Assembly (NCBI RefSeq): GCF_017497975.1
Contig: NZ_JAGDEL010000003.1
Location: forward strand, 348,491 to 412,490
DNA from: Metabacillus bambusae
Lineage (GTDB): Bacteria > Bacillota > Bacilli > Bacillales > Bacillaceae
Direction: 5' to 3'
DNA length: 64,000 bases
Shown: one piece after another, positions 9,203 through 17,940 of the stretch
Layout of the letters: each line of letters opens with the position of its first letter
Numbering within the stretch: position 1 is the first letter of the stretch
The notes under the pieces: model-generated
The model's database searches: none
Told to the model about the DNA's origin: nothing
The model's input: the letters and a program-made list of their open reading frames with translations, nothing else
Made by a program: the position numbers and the translations under genes

Positions 9203-9234
9203 GATTATTTTGGAACGGACGTTCCGAAATAATC
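9203..9234. promoter_or_regulatory. Long palindrome between tetR and MFS gene, probable operator (could also form a terminator hairpin)
   Basis: A 32-base near-perfect palindrome: left arm GATTATTTtGGAAC, right arm GTTCCgAAATAATC, with four central bases. The core GGAAC-N4-GTTCC is related to the site at 8558-8575. It lies 13 bases after the regulator stop and 35 bases before the transporter start. The missing T run argues against a plain terminator. Confidence 0.65.
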
Positions 9235-9268
9235 AAAATAATAATAAAAATAAACAAAAGGAATGATT

Positions 9269-10465
9269 ATGATGACTAAAAAAACAAATTTTCTAATATT
9301 TATATTGGCAATTAGTTGTGGATCCCTTGCTGCTAATATTTATTATTCACAACCAATCGTACAATTCATTGCAAAAGATCTTAACATTTCTTCTGATTTA
9401 TCTGGATTGCTCACAACCTTGACACAAATTGGGTATGGATTAGGATTATTTTTTATCGTACCAATGGCTGACTTATTTAAAAGTAAAAAAATAATAGGAA
9501 TCCTTATCGGGCTAACTATTATTGCATTAATTGGTACGCTTATTTCGACAAATGGAATTGTTTTTTTAATATTCACAACCATGATTGGCATGGGAGCCTG
9601 TGCGGCTCAAATGTTAGTTCCATTAACAATGAGGATTGTACCCATTGAAGAGACAGGTAAATATGTGGGTAAAGTGATGAGTGGTTTATTGATTGGGATT
9701 ATGATTGCTCGCCCATTATCTATCGGAATAGCTGACTGGTTCGGCTGGAGAATGGTATTTCTTTTTTCATTAATAACGCTTGTTGCCGTATTACTGTTAA
9801 GTATAAAGTTTTTGCCCAACTATGAAGTAGTATCGACTAGTAACATGTCATATCCAAATTTAATAGCTTCTATGGTGAAGCTATTAATAAATACATCTCC
9901 TTTACAACAAAGAGCTTTTTATCACGCATGTTTATTTGCAACATTTAGTCTTTATTGGACAGTTATCCCAATTTTATTAAGGTCTGAGCCATTACATTTT
10001 TCAAATAATGAAATTGCATTAATTGGCTTTGCTGCAATAGCTGGAGCTTTATTAACTCCTACTATTGGTAAAATAGCAGATAAAGGTTATATTTTTATAA
10101 TGACTAATGTATCAATGGTTCTCGTACTATTATCTATCTTACTATTATTTTTTGTTCAAGATCATTCACTATTTAGTGTAATTTTAATCCTTATCTCCGG
10201 CATTAGCATTGATATCGGTGTATCAGGAAATTTATTATTAGGCCAAAAAGTTATCTTTGGTTTGAATCCCGAGATAAGAAACAGACTTAATGGTTTATAT
10301 ATGACTATTTTCTTTTTAGGGGGAGCCTTTGGTTCATGGATTGGAAGTTATACTTACTATAAATTTAATATTGTAATAACTTTACTCATTGGAACAGCTT
10401 TACCAATAATCGCCTTAATTGTCCATGTGAAACAAAATAATAAATTAAAACTATTAAACACCTAA
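9269..10465 (+). CDS. MFS efflux transporter
   Basis: About 398 residues with 12 predicted membrane segments. The start at the ATG at 9269 is chosen because AAAGGA ends six bases upstream; the ATG at 9263 touches that site. The N-terminal half shows the features of the YnfM-like/drug:H+ antiporter branch: ANIYYSQPIVQFIAKDL in the first loop, LTQIGYGLGLFFIVPMADL in segment 2, and the GWRMVFLF motif near segment 6. It probably exports a hydrophobic compound under control of the adjacent TetR protein. A terminator follows about 130 bases downstream. The substrate is unknown. Confidence 0.85.
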   Translation: MMTKKTNFLIFILAISCGSLAANIYYSQPIVQFIAKDLNISSDLSGLLTTLTQIGYGLGLFFIVPMADLFKSKKIIGILIGLTIIALIGTLISTNGIVFLIFTTMIGMGACAAQMLVPLTMRIVPIEETGKYVGKVMSGLLIGIMIARPLSIGIADWFGWRMVFLFSLITLVAVLLLSIKFLPNYEVVSTSNMSYPNLIASMVKLLINTSPLQQRAFYHACLFATFSLYWTVIPILLRSEPLHFSNNEIALIGFAAIAGALLTPTIGKIADKGYIFIMTNVSMVLVLLSILLLFFVQDHSLFSVILILISGISIDIGVSGNLLLGQKVIFGLNPEIRNRLNGLYMTIFFLGGAFGSWIGSYTYYKFNIVITLLIGTALPIIALIVHVKQNNKLKLLNT

Positions 10466-10864
10466 TTGTTGATATTAAATTATAAAGATGTATTCAGCAG
10501 ACGATTTTTAAACATGCAATCTCACAATCATTAGATATGGAACTACTGTTTGTTTTTTGAACTTGTATAAAAGTTTAAAGCTGATTTTGATTGTAGAAAA
10601 GGCAGCAAAATAACAGCTGCCTTATTTTATGTTCAAATAAGTTTGCACCAATGTTATGAAGGATAAATAAAAGCTAAGTGTCAACTTACTTTCCTCCCCT
10701 TTATATTTTAAAAAGTAAGTGTTTACTATTATATTCAAATGGATAATCATTTAACTTATCCTTAATAAAAATTTTCAAGTTATTTAATAGGTATGCTGGT
10801 AAAATTGGATCAAGTAAATATTTGATCATTTTTAATCGCATATGGCCCCGAACATTATCCCTAC
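10466..10864. other. Convergent intergenic region
   Basis: Lies between two converging operons. Apart from the terminator at 10597-10631, there is an inverted repeat ACTTACTTT...AAAGTAAGT at about 10684-10720 with an 18-base loop, which may help end the leftward ThuA transcript. No gene is visible. Confidence 0.5.
10597..10631 (+). terminator. Terminator downstream of the MFS gene
   Basis: Hairpin with arms AAGGCAGC and GCTGCCTT around a nine-base loop, followed by ATTTTAT. It is about 130 bases after the transporter stop. Confidence 0.8.
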
Positions 10865-11512
10865 TTAGCTACTCACCCACTTAATCGTCTTCGAAAGCAG
10901 TTCAGTAAAGCGAGGATCTAAAAGCCCTTCTTTATTATGGGCCGGAGTAAGACAGCATACCCGTCCTTTTCCATAGTCATGAAACCATCCTGCGATGGAT
11001 TGACCCTCTTCTGACTCTGATTTTAAAAAGATATTTGTTTCCTCTTGATTTATTTTAACAAAATAATGCTCATCTATTATTTCAAAAGATACTGGTCCAA
11101 ATACATCGTTTCCTTTTACACTTGTATATTTTACTTGAGAATGAAGTTCAGGATGGTATTCAAAATAGCCTTTTAACATTTTAGTATAGCTACTCTCGTC
11201 GGCATAAGAGGCAAGTCCTGAATGCCAGCCTAACCAACCGCCACCTTGGTCGACGTACTGAGCAATCGTTTCACCAATCTCATCAGTCATCCAAGTATCT
11301 ACCTTTTCGTCGGTTGGATTGACCCGATCCTCTTTAAATAAGATAACGGCATCTGGTTTTTTCTTCAATTCTTCAATTAACTGGCTCGTTTGAATTTCGA
11401 TACATTCAACCTTTTCGTTTTCGTTTAGTAAGGTTAACGCTCGATTTAAGGAAGCTTGAATCCCTTCTTCCGAGTGATAGTAATCACCTAAAAGGGCCAC
11501 GATTTTTTTCAC
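10865..11512 (-). CDS. ThuA-like domain protein (trehalose utilisation-type, glutamine amidotransferase-like fold)
   Basis: About 215 residues. The GTG at 11512 is preferred because GTGGAG lies eight bases upstream; the GTG at 11521 is too close. Family features are KIVALLGDYYHSEEG at the N-terminus, the central GGGWLGWHSGLA (the ThuA GxxGxH turn), YFEYHPELHSQVKY, and the C-terminal GKGRVCCLTPAHN. Known: ThuA-like proteins occur in sugar utilisation operons, and some act with dehydrogenases in 3-keto-sugar metabolism. It is the last gene of a LacI-controlled ABC operon, so a role in processing the imported sugar is likely (inference). Confidence 0.82.
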   Translation of the reverse strand: MKKIVALLGDYYHSEEGIQASLNRALTLLNENEKVECIEIQTSQLIEELKKKPDAVILFKEDRVNPTDEKVDTWMTDEIGETIAQYVDQGGGWLGWHSGLASYADESSYTKMLKGYFEYHPELHSQVKYTSVKGNDVFGPVSFEIIDEHYFVKINQEETNIFLKSESEEGQSIAGWFHDYGKGRVCCLTPAHNKEGLLDPRFTELLSKTIKWVSS

Positions 11513-11623
11513 ATCAATCACTCCACGTTTCTAATTTTTACTACTACTATGTAACCTTCTGGTTGGATCCTTGGGACTCGATTAATATTTCACCCCCAAA
11601 CAATGGTTTGAGGGTCAGTAGAT

Positions 11624-12325
11624 TTATAGTGGCATTGGTTCTCCCTGTGTATTAATAAACGAAGAGGTACCAGTAATTTTCTGTTTTTTCTCGATAATAT
11701 CTATAATCCCTTTTGCTGATTCCTCTGGTGTACCCGGGGCTTTCTCTCCACCCATGTCTGTTTTGATCCAGCCAGGATGAACAGCAAATACAGATACCTG
11801 ATCATCTGCTAGATATTTTCTAAGTTGTTGTGAAAACATGTTTAACGATGCTTTAGAAAGTGCGTAAGGATAATCCCCTCCGTATGCATTTTGAAAGCTT
11901 CCTGCTTCAGATGAGATATTAATGATCGATGAATTAGGTCCTTTGGACAGTAGTGGCAAGAAATGTTTAATGACACGCATCGGTCCAAAAAGGTTAATAT
12001 TAAACGTCTGCTCCACCTTAGTAATATCTATTTCTTCAATTGTTTTTGAACGTTCATTTAAAATTCCTGCATTGTTAATGATCACATCGAGAGTAATGTT
12101 TTCCTCTTCTAGCTTTTCTGAAGCTGCTTGACAGGTTGCTTCCTCGGCAACATCTAGGGATAGAAGAGAAACCTGATTTAGAAAAAGAGAACGTAGTTGT
12201 GCTAATTGATCCATTTGTTTTTCAGGGTTTCTGATCCCAGCAAAAACAGTGTGTCCCCTTTTGACCGCCTCGATCGTAAGCGCAAGACCTAGACCACGAT
12301 TAGCACCTGTGATTAATAGTTTCAT
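11624..12325 (-). CDS. Short-chain dehydrogenase/reductase (SDR)
   Basis: A 233-residue classical SDR with GAGG upstream of its ATG. The NAD(P) motif TGANRGLG is at residues 7-14, the NNAG motif near 86, the catalytic Ser in SSIINISSEAG, and YALSK supplies the Tyr and Lys of the active site. The C-terminal HPGWIKTDMGG is typical of the family. It lies 22 bases after the upstream VOC gene and 102 bases before the ThuA-like gene in the same direction. It probably oxidises or reduces the carbohydrate brought in by the ABC system, but substrate and cofactor preference are not evident. Confidence 0.85.
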   Translation of the reverse strand: MKLLITGANRGLGLALTIEAVKRGHTVFAGIRNPEKQMDQLAQLRSLFLNQVSLLSLDVAEEATCQAASEKLEEENITLDVIINNAGILNERSKTIEEIDITKVEQTFNINLFGPMRVIKHFLPLLSKGPNSSIINISSEAGSFQNAYGGDYPYALSKASLNMFSQQLRKYLADDQVSVFAVHPGWIKTDMGGEKAPGTPEESAKGIIDIIEKKQKITGTSSFINTQGEPMPL

Positions 12326-12347
12326 ATAAACATCCTCATTTCATTCA

Positions 12348-12821
12348 TTACGATTTATGTCCTAATTCTTGTAAACCTAACATAACACCCAGCTGAGGAA
12401 CGGAGTTAAAGAAGCAATACCTACCAACTCCGTATTCTCCTTTATGTACTAAAGGAATCCCTTTTTCTTCAACAAAGTTAATATGCTCTTCAAAACCATT
12501 CACTGTAAATGTAATAAACTGAACCCCTTGCCCATGCTTTTGCTTGAACTCAGTATACGGACTCACTTCATTAAGTGGCTCTAATAGCTCCACTGTCACA
12601 GGTCCCATTTGAAGGTTCGCTATTTTCACCCGCGCCGGTACTTGTTCCCCGCGGAAAACAGTATAGGTTTCACCTGTTCGATCTGGGGTGTACTCTTCAG
12701 GTGGTAAAATGATCTCGGGCATTTCAATACCAAATAGTTCTGAAAAGTTTTTAGCAGCAATATTTATGTCATTAACGACTAATCCTACTTTAATAAGATT
12801 GTTGTTATCAATTTTATTCAT
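12348..12821 (-). CDS. VOC-superfamily protein (glyoxalase/dioxygenase/epimerase-like), second of a tandem pair
   Basis: A 157-residue protein starting at an ATG behind GGGGGGAAG. It has the two beta-alpha-beta-beta-beta halves of the vicinal oxygen chelate fold, starting IKVGLVVNDINIAAKNFSELFG, with GPVTVELLEP in the middle and VQFITFTVNGFEEHI and GVGRYCFFNSVPQLGVMLGL at the end. Its length and pattern equal those of the upstream VOC gene, so the two are paralogues and may form a heterodimer. Metal ligands are not obvious (the usual C-terminal Glu motif reads MLGLQEL), so catalysis is unproven. Confidence 0.78.
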   Translation of the reverse strand: MNKIDNNNLIKVGLVVNDINIAAKNFSELFGIEMPEIILPPEEYTPDRTGETYTVFRGEQVPARVKIANLQMGPVTVELLEPLNEVSPYTEFKQKHGQGVQFITFTVNGFEEHINFVEEKGIPLVHKGEYGVGRYCFFNSVPQLGVMLGLQELGHKS

Positions 12822-12835
12822 GAACGCTTCCCCCC

Positions 12836-13309
12836 CTATTTATCATTTTCAAGAAGCTCTAACATAATCTTTAAGTCTTTGAAGGTGTCCATATAAGCAT
12901 AGCGTCCACCTGTATATTCCCCTTTTTGTACCAAAGGCATATTTTTTGCTTCCATTAAAGCAACTTTTTCTTTCATCCCATTGATAATAAAGGCAATATG
13001 GTGCGGTCCTTCGCCATGTTCATTGAGATGATTCCTCCAAGTGCTAGGATGTTGATCAGGTTCAATTAATTCCAATTGAAGGGAACCCATATCGAAAAAG
13101 GCTAATTTTGAACGAGCTTCAGAAGAGGCCCCTTGGAATTCTGTTTGGGCAACATCTACTGTGTCTGTCCAATTCCACTTAGGCTTTTCAACGCCAAAGA
13201 ATTCTGCATAAGCTTGTGAAACCGTTTCGATATCATGAACTAAAATACCGATTTGCGCAATAACATTTGTACCTAACACACCATTTTTAGATTGAGTTTT
13301 ATTAGTCAA
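12836..13309 (-). CDS. VOC-superfamily protein, first of a tandem pair
   Basis: A 157-residue protein with a TTG start preceded by GGAGAGGAAG. VOC features are IAQIGILVHDIETVSQAYAEFFGV, DMGSLQLELIEPDQHPSTWR, GEGPHHIAFIINGMKEKV (His residues in the position of a metal ligand) and the C-terminal RYAYMDTFKDLKIMLELLE. Compared with its tandem partner, it keeps more of the His/Glu ligand set, so it may be the catalytic member (inference). It lies directly downstream of the two permease genes of a sugar ABC system. Isomerase, lactoyl-glutathione-lyase-like or ring-opening roles are all possible. Confidence 0.8.
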   Translation of the reverse strand: MTNKTQSKNGVLGTNVIAQIGILVHDIETVSQAYAEFFGVEKPKWNWTDTVDVAQTEFQGASSEARSKLAFFDMGSLQLELIEPDQHPSTWRNHLNEHGEGPHHIAFIINGMKEKVALMEAKNMPLVQKGEYTGGRYAYMDTFKDLKIMLELLENDK

Positions 13310-13384
13310 AATACTTCCTCTCCTTTTTGAAGGTAAATTATATATTTACAATGGATGATCCATTGTCGTTCATAATTAAACATA

Positions 13385-14263
13385 TTAATCTTCAAATCCC
13401 CATCTTTTCGACAGCTTGAAAAAGGCCGTTGTCATGAGTAAGGCAATGATCAAGAGAATCCATGCTTGTGCAGAAGCATACCCCATATCAAAGTACTGAA
13501 AAGCATTTCGATAGAGATAGAGAGAATAGAACAACGTGGAGTTGTCCGGACCCCCATCGGTGATGATAAAGGCTTCTGCGAAGGATTGAAAAACCGCGAT
13601 CATTCCAGTAATGGAGTTAAAAAGAATCGCGGGTCGTAGCCCTGGCAATGTAATGTGAAAGACTTTTTGAATCACATTGGCACCATCAATGGAAGCTGCT
13701 TCATACAAGGATTTAGGGATATCACCTAAAGCAGCTAAATAAATCAAAATCATATTTCCAGACATCCAAATTGACATTAAGATGAATCCCGGCTTTGCCC
13801 ATGTTGGACTTGAAAACCATCCAGGTCCATCAATTCCAACAATACCAAGAATCGAGTTTACGACACCAGAATCAGGCTGTAATACCCAAATCCATAAAAT
13901 AGCCAGGACGACAAAAGGAACAAGTGTTGGAATGAAGAAAACAACTCTAAAAAAGGAAATTCCTTTAATATTCTTTGTATTTAATAGAATAGCAATGAAG
14001 ATCGTAACAACAGTCGTGATCGTTAAACCAACAAAAATCATGTATAAGGTATTACCGAGCACGGTAAAAAACAATTCATCTTCAAATAGAAGCTGCTTAT
14101 AGTTAGCAAATCCAATATATTTAGGTTCAGCAATTAAGTTATACTCAGTCAAGGAATAGTAAAGAGAACTAAACATTGGATAAGCTGTAAAACAGAGAAA
14201 ACCGAAAATCCAAGGAGAAATGAAAAGCAGACCATTTCTCAAATTTCTTTTTTGTATGTTCAT
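13385..14263 (-). CDS. Carbohydrate ABC transporter permease, MalF/UgpA type
   Basis: About 292 residues with six predicted membrane helices; the ATG at 14263 has the better spacing to AGGGGTG. The N-terminus (LLFISPWIFGFLCFTAYPMFSSLYYS) is that of CUT1-family inner membrane proteins. The EAA loop EAASIDGANVIQKVFHITLPGLRP, which docks on the ATPase, is intact. It pairs with the permease upstream. No ATPase gene is present in the operon; Bacillus CUT1 systems commonly share a single MsmX-type ATPase encoded elsewhere, which is the likely case here. Confidence 0.88.
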   Translation of the reverse strand: MNIQKRNLRNGLLFISPWIFGFLCFTAYPMFSSLYYSLTEYNLIAEPKYIGFANYKQLLFEDELFFTVLGNTLYMIFVGLTITTVVTIFIAILLNTKNIKGISFFRVVFFIPTLVPFVVLAILWIWVLQPDSGVVNSILGIVGIDGPGWFSSPTWAKPGFILMSIWMSGNMILIYLAALGDIPKSLYEAASIDGANVIQKVFHITLPGLRPAILFNSITGMIAVFQSFAEAFIITDGGPDNSTLFYSLYLYRNAFQYFDMGYASAQAWILLIIALLMTTAFFKLSKRWGFED

Positions 14264-14327
14264 ATTCATTACACCCCTGTTTTTTAAAGAGAGTAGTTAT
14301 CATTGCTTCGGAATTCAAACGATGGCT

Positions 14328-15236
14328 TTATCCTTTCGAGCCTGTGAATGTGATGCCTTCAATGAAATATCTCTGCAGAAAGAAAAAGATAATAATAATT
14401 GGTAGTGTCATGGCCACACCGATCGCCATGAGTAAGCCCCACCTTGGATCATTTTGTGACATAATTTGCTGAACACCTAAGGATAGTGTGTAATGGCTAT
14501 TATCACTTAAGAAGATAAGAGGTCCTAGGAAGTCTCGCCATGCTTCGATAAATTGAAAGATAACGACGGTTGCTAATATAGGCTTTGATAATGGTAAAAT
14601 AACTTTCCAAAAAACGATAAATTCACTGGCTCCATCCATTTTCGCTGCTTCGGATAATTCTTTCGGTATCCCTTTGAAAAACTGTCTTAATAGGAAAATA
14701 AAGAAAGCATTTCCGAAAAAGTGCGGAATAATCAAAGGATAGAAGCTTCCAATCCAGCCAATTTCTTTAAATAAGAGAAATAAAGGAATCATAATTACTT
14801 GAAAAGGAAGCATCAATGTTGCCAAAACAATGATGAAAATACCATCGCGATATTTCCATTCAATTCTCGAAAAACCGTAAGCTATTAAAGAGTTAGAAAG
14901 TACCGCCCCAATGCATGTAAAAACAACAACGATGAGTGTGTTCTTTAAATATAAAAAGAACGGAAATGCCGAGAAAGCTTCCTTATAATTTGACCAATTT
15001 AGCGCTTCAGGAATCCAAACGGGTGGATTAGCAAAGAGCTCCGAACTATCTTTTAACGAACCAGATATCAGCCAAAGAAATGGTACTACAAATGCTAATG
15101 AAAATAAGATTAAAATCATGTAGACGAAAAGCTTACTCATATTTTTGTTTACTTTTCTCAGTGTTGTCGTTTGCCTTTGATTGGGAAGAATGTTTCGTTG
15201 ATGTTTTGATTGCTCGACTGGGAGTGTCATCTTCAT
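14328..15236 (-). CDS. Carbohydrate ABC transporter permease, MalG/AraQ type
   Basis: A 302-residue CUT1 permease with AAGGAGGG ahead of its ATG. It carries a 30-residue charged N-terminal extension, then SLAFVVPFLWLISGSLKDSSELF typical of MalG-type subunits, and the EAA loop SEAAKMDGASEFIVFWKVILPLSKP at about residues 190-215. Six membrane segments are expected. It is separated from the solute-binding-protein gene by a 69-base gap that contains a stable hairpin, and from the MalF-type permease by 64 bases. Confidence 0.88.
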   Translation of the reverse strand: MKMTLPVEQSKHQRNILPNQRQTTTLRKVNKNMSKLFVYMILILFSLAFVVPFLWLISGSLKDSSELFANPPVWIPEALNWSNYKEAFSAFPFFLYLKNTLIVVVFTCIGAVLSNSLIAYGFSRIEWKYRDGIFIIVLATLMLPFQVIMIPLFLLFKEIGWIGSFYPLIIPHFFGNAFFIFLLRQFFKGIPKELSEAAKMDGASEFIVFWKVILPLSKPILATVVIFQFIEAWRDFLGPLIFLSDNSHYTLSLGVQQIMSQNDPRWGLLMAIGVAMTLPIIIIFFFLQRYFIEGITFTGSKG

Positions 15237-15267
15237 ATAAGGCTCCCTCCTTACCTTTTTTCATGGT

Positions 15268-15295
15268 CCGGATTTTACCGCAAGGCAAAATCCGG
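15268..15295 (-). promoter_or_regulatory. Intercistronic hairpin between binding-protein and permease genes
   Basis: Arms CCGGATTTT and AAAATCCGG around a ten-base loop, 10 bases before the end of the binding-protein gene's stop side and without a T run. Known: such hairpins stabilise the upstream mRNA or partly terminate, so binding protein is made in excess over permeases. That role here is inference. Confidence 0.65.
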
Positions 15296-15305
15296 TTGTA
15301 AAGGT

Positions 15306-16625
15306 TTATTTTTTGTCTAGCTTTTCTTGTAATTTATCCTGAGATTTTTGAAGAAGCTGTGATGGGTCTTCATGATTATAAATCACTTTATCACGAATAC
15401 TTGTAAGTTCATCACCCATTTCGCTGGCTACAGAGGTTAATGCAGGGTGACCTGAATCTGGTGACTCCGCCACTTTTAACACGGTTTCATAAACTTGGTC
15501 GTTCTCCCATTGAATGGCATCTGATTTTTCCTTCCAAATCGAAATGGATCGCCAAATATTAATGTTATCCGCTAGCACCTTGTCTTGGTTACCGAATAAA
15601 GCAAAATTTATGGCTGCTTGTGGATTTTTTGCCCCTTTTGGAACAAAAAATACGTTTGTTCCAAATACAGATGAATCTTTTCTTCCCTCTGGAGGGCTAG
15701 GAATCGCTGCTACTTTATATTTGGTGTCTGGAGAGTAGATTTTAAGGGCATTAGCAAACCAGTTCCCACTAACAGTCATTGCTACTTTTCCAGTCATAAA
15801 TGGGTGATCTGGAGAAAAGGCTCCACCAAATCCTGATGTAAAGGATTTAATTTTCTCGGGATTATATCTCACGGCATAGCTATCCATCCATTTAAATGCA
15901 TCAATCATCGATTTCTCATTTAATGACACCTTTTTCGTTTCTGGGTCATACATAGTTGCTCCAAAGGCCCATGGCCATGTATATGGATCCTCACCTGCAT
16001 CAATCCAAGGAATAAAACCTAATGTTTCAATCGATCCATCATTATTTAATTTCGTTAAAGCTTCAGCTGCTTGATCTAGTTCTTCAATTGTCGTTGGCGG
16101 ATTTTCCGGATCTAATCCAGCAGCCTCAAACATGTCGACATTATAGTAGAGCAGGTTGACGTTGGAATCCTGTGGAAGAATATATGTTTTTCCATCAGGC
16201 TGTTTCATTAAAGAGCGAAAACCATCTAGAACCGTATTCTCATCAAAACCTGCTTTTTCTAAATACTGATCAAGAGGTTCTAAAGCACCTTGGGAAGCTA
16301 GGCTATATGCAAGTTGATAGTCATTTCCATCTCCTAATACTAAATCTGGCGGATTCCCCCCAGTAATCGCAGATAAAAGCTTTCCATTTGTTATACCATC
16401 AGGAACGTATACTGCATTAATCTTTGTTCCTTCTTTTTCTTCATAATCAGCAATTCTTTCTTTATCCCATTTTTCAGAATCTCCACCCCATGGATACCAA
16501 TATGTAAATTCTTTGGAGTTTTCATTAGATGTTGATGAGGATGAGGAATCGGAACTCGAACAACCTGAAAGGACTACAATAATGACTAAGAACGAAATCA
16601 AACTCATTGAGACGATTTTCTTCAC
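15306..16625 (-). CDS. Sugar ABC transporter substrate-binding lipoprotein (family 1 extracellular solute-binding protein)
   Basis: A 439-residue protein starting at GTG behind AGGGGG. A lipoprotein signal peptide is clear: basic start, hydrophobic stretch, lipobox VVLSGC with the lipidated Cys at about residue 22, then a Ser-rich linker. The mature part has the CUT1 binding-protein pattern (FTYWYPWGGDSEKWDKER, KINAVYVPDGI, PPDLVLGDG, MTGKVAMTVSGNW). First gene of the operon, directly behind the palindromic LacI-type operator at 16738-16761. The ligand is probably an oligosaccharide but cannot be named from sequence. Confidence 0.9.
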   Translation of the reverse strand: MKKIVSMSLISFLVIIVVLSGCSSSDSSSSSTSNENSKEFTYWYPWGGDSEKWDKERIADYEEKEGTKINAVYVPDGITNGKLLSAITGGNPPDLVLGDGNDYQLAYSLASQGALEPLDQYLEKAGFDENTVLDGFRSLMKQPDGKTYILPQDSNVNLLYYNVDMFEAAGLDPENPPTTIEELDQAAEALTKLNNDGSIETLGFIPWIDAGEDPYTWPWAFGATMYDPETKKVSLNEKSMIDAFKWMDSYAVRYNPEKIKSFTSGFGGAFSPDHPFMTGKVAMTVSGNWFANALKIYSPDTKYKVAAIPSPPEGRKDSSVFGTNVFFVPKGAKNPQAAINFALFGNQDKVLADNINIWRSISIWKEKSDAIQWENDQVYETVLKVAESPDSGHPALTSVASEMGDELTSIRDKVIYNHEDPSQLLQKSQDKLQEKLDKK

Positions 16626-16737
16626 TACAAAACCCCCTAATTTAAATGAAAAATTTCCCCCGGATAAAAAAAGTAAAGTTAATGGTTTAAAGAATCCCCT
16701 TTTTACTAAACACCTCCTTTAATTAAAGTGATTTATA

Positions 16738-16761
16738 ATAAACGCGTGAACGCGCGTTTAT
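16738..16761. promoter_or_regulatory. LacI-family operator in front of the sugar ABC operon
   Basis: Perfect nine-base arms ATAAACGCG and CGCGTTTAT separated by six bases. It contains TGAACGCGCGTTTATT, which differs by one base from the site 17925-17940 in front of the adjacent lacI-type gene. The CG-centred palindrome is what LacI/GalR proteins recognise. It sits about 115 bases upstream of the binding-protein start, with a TATAAT-like element beside it on the minus strand. Confidence 0.8.
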
Positions 16762-16865
16762 TTCAGGGTATAGTTGACGAATGTTTAACATCGCAGACTA
16801 AAACACATTAAGTAAACGTATACATTTCTGAGTATTCTAAAAATATAGAGCAAAAAAAAAGGAGA

Positions 16866-17906
16866 TTAAAGAGAAAGACAAGATTCTCTTATAATCAATT
16901 CAGAATCCATTGTAAGCTTAATCCCCTTATTATTCGTTTGTTCAATTGTTTTGATCACATCAAAGGTTAAGCTTTGCATCATTTTGCTAAAATTGGCTTT
17001 AAAAGTCGTTAAAGGTGGATGAAATAAACTACTTAACACGTGATCATCTATACCAATAATCGATATATCATCTGGAACTCGAATTTGTTTTTCATTTAGA
17101 GCACGAATTGCACCAAATGCAATACTATCATTTGCAGCAAAAAAGGCTGTTGGTAATTCAACATTTGTTTTTAAGAAACTGTTCATCGAATTATATCCAT
17201 TCATGCTACTAAAATCTGATTGTAGAATCCATTCTTTTCGAACGGGTAAACAATGATGTTTCATGGCTTTAAGATAGCCTTCTAATCTAGCTGATCCAGC
17301 ATGTCTTTTTATATCACCATTGATGATTCCAATTCTTTGATGATTTAGACTAACTAGATAATCGATGGCTTTCATGGCCCCATTTTCATTGTCAAAGCTA
17401 TAAACAATTCGATTAGGTTCATTACGCCCAGGTAGATCCTGGTCAACAATACCGATGATAAAACCTTCTGCAATGAGTTCTTCGATGAAAGGTTCGTGAT
17501 TATCTGCCCCCATAAAAATACCGGCATCAATTCTATTTTGGTAAAAAACAGTTTTCACGCGTTCAATATTTTTAGGAGATTTACAATCTCGAATAATATT
17601 TGTTAACACATAATAATCATGAGATGAAGCTGCTTCTATAACACTAGCGATCAGCATATTGCTTGTTGGGTCACTTGAAACACTACCTTTATCAATGATA
17701 AATAGCCCAATATTCCTCATATTTTTCCCAGCGAGAACTTGCGCAGACATATCCGGGAAGTAATTGTGTTCTTTGATGACCTTCATTACCTTTTCTCTAG
17801 TTTCTGGCGGAACACTCGGATAATTGTTGATCACTCTGCTTACTGTGCTTCTAGACACACCAGCAAGCTGGGCAATTTGTGTGCTGTTCATTTTATTTCT
17901 CTTCAA
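16866..17906 (-). CDS. LacI/GalR-family transcriptional regulator of the sugar ABC operon
   Basis: About 346 residues. The N-terminal helix-turn-helix and hinge are typical: MNSTQIAQLAGVSRSTVSRV, then PSVPPETREKVMKVIKEHNYFPD. The rest is a periplasmic-binding-protein-like effector domain (IGLFIIDKG, YNSMNSFL, TAFFAANDSIAFGAIRAL, DISIIGIDDH). The start is either the TTG at 17906 (GGGAAG upstream) or the ATG at 17891. Same strand as the ABC operon, 240 bases upstream of it, and an almost identical operator lies before each, so it very likely represses both until a sugar ligand binds. Confidence 0.9.
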   Translation of the reverse strand: MKRNKMNSTQIAQLAGVSRSTVSRVINNYPSVPPETREKVMKVIKEHNYFPDMSAQVLAGKNMRNIGLFIIDKGSVSSDPTSNMLIASVIEAASSHDYYVLTNIIRDCKSPKNIERVKTVFYQNRIDAGIFMGADNHEPFIEELIAEGFIIGIVDQDLPGRNEPNRIVYSFDNENGAMKAIDYLVSLNHQRIGIINGDIKRHAGSARLEGYLKAMKHHCLPVRKEWILQSDFSSMNGYNSMNSFLKTNVELPTAFFAANDSIAFGAIRALNEKQIRVPDDISIIGIDDHVLSSLFHPPLTTFKANFSKMMQSLTFDVIKTIEQTNNKGIKLTMDSELIIRESCLSL

Positions 17907-17924
17907 TGTATCTTCCCTCTTCCG

Positions 17925-17940
17925 TGAACACGCGTTTATT
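17925..17940. promoter_or_regulatory. LacI-family operator in front of the regulator gene (autoregulation)
   Basis: TGAACACGCGTTTATT, one mismatch from the sequence inside the ABC operon operator at 16747-16762. It lies about 20 bases before the regulator start codon. Confidence 0.75.

Noticed and set aside
15268..15295. Full transcription terminator after the binding-protein gene
   Set aside because: The stem is good, but no T run follows and the permeases need the same transcript, so an mRNA-stabilising or partially terminating hairpin is more likely.
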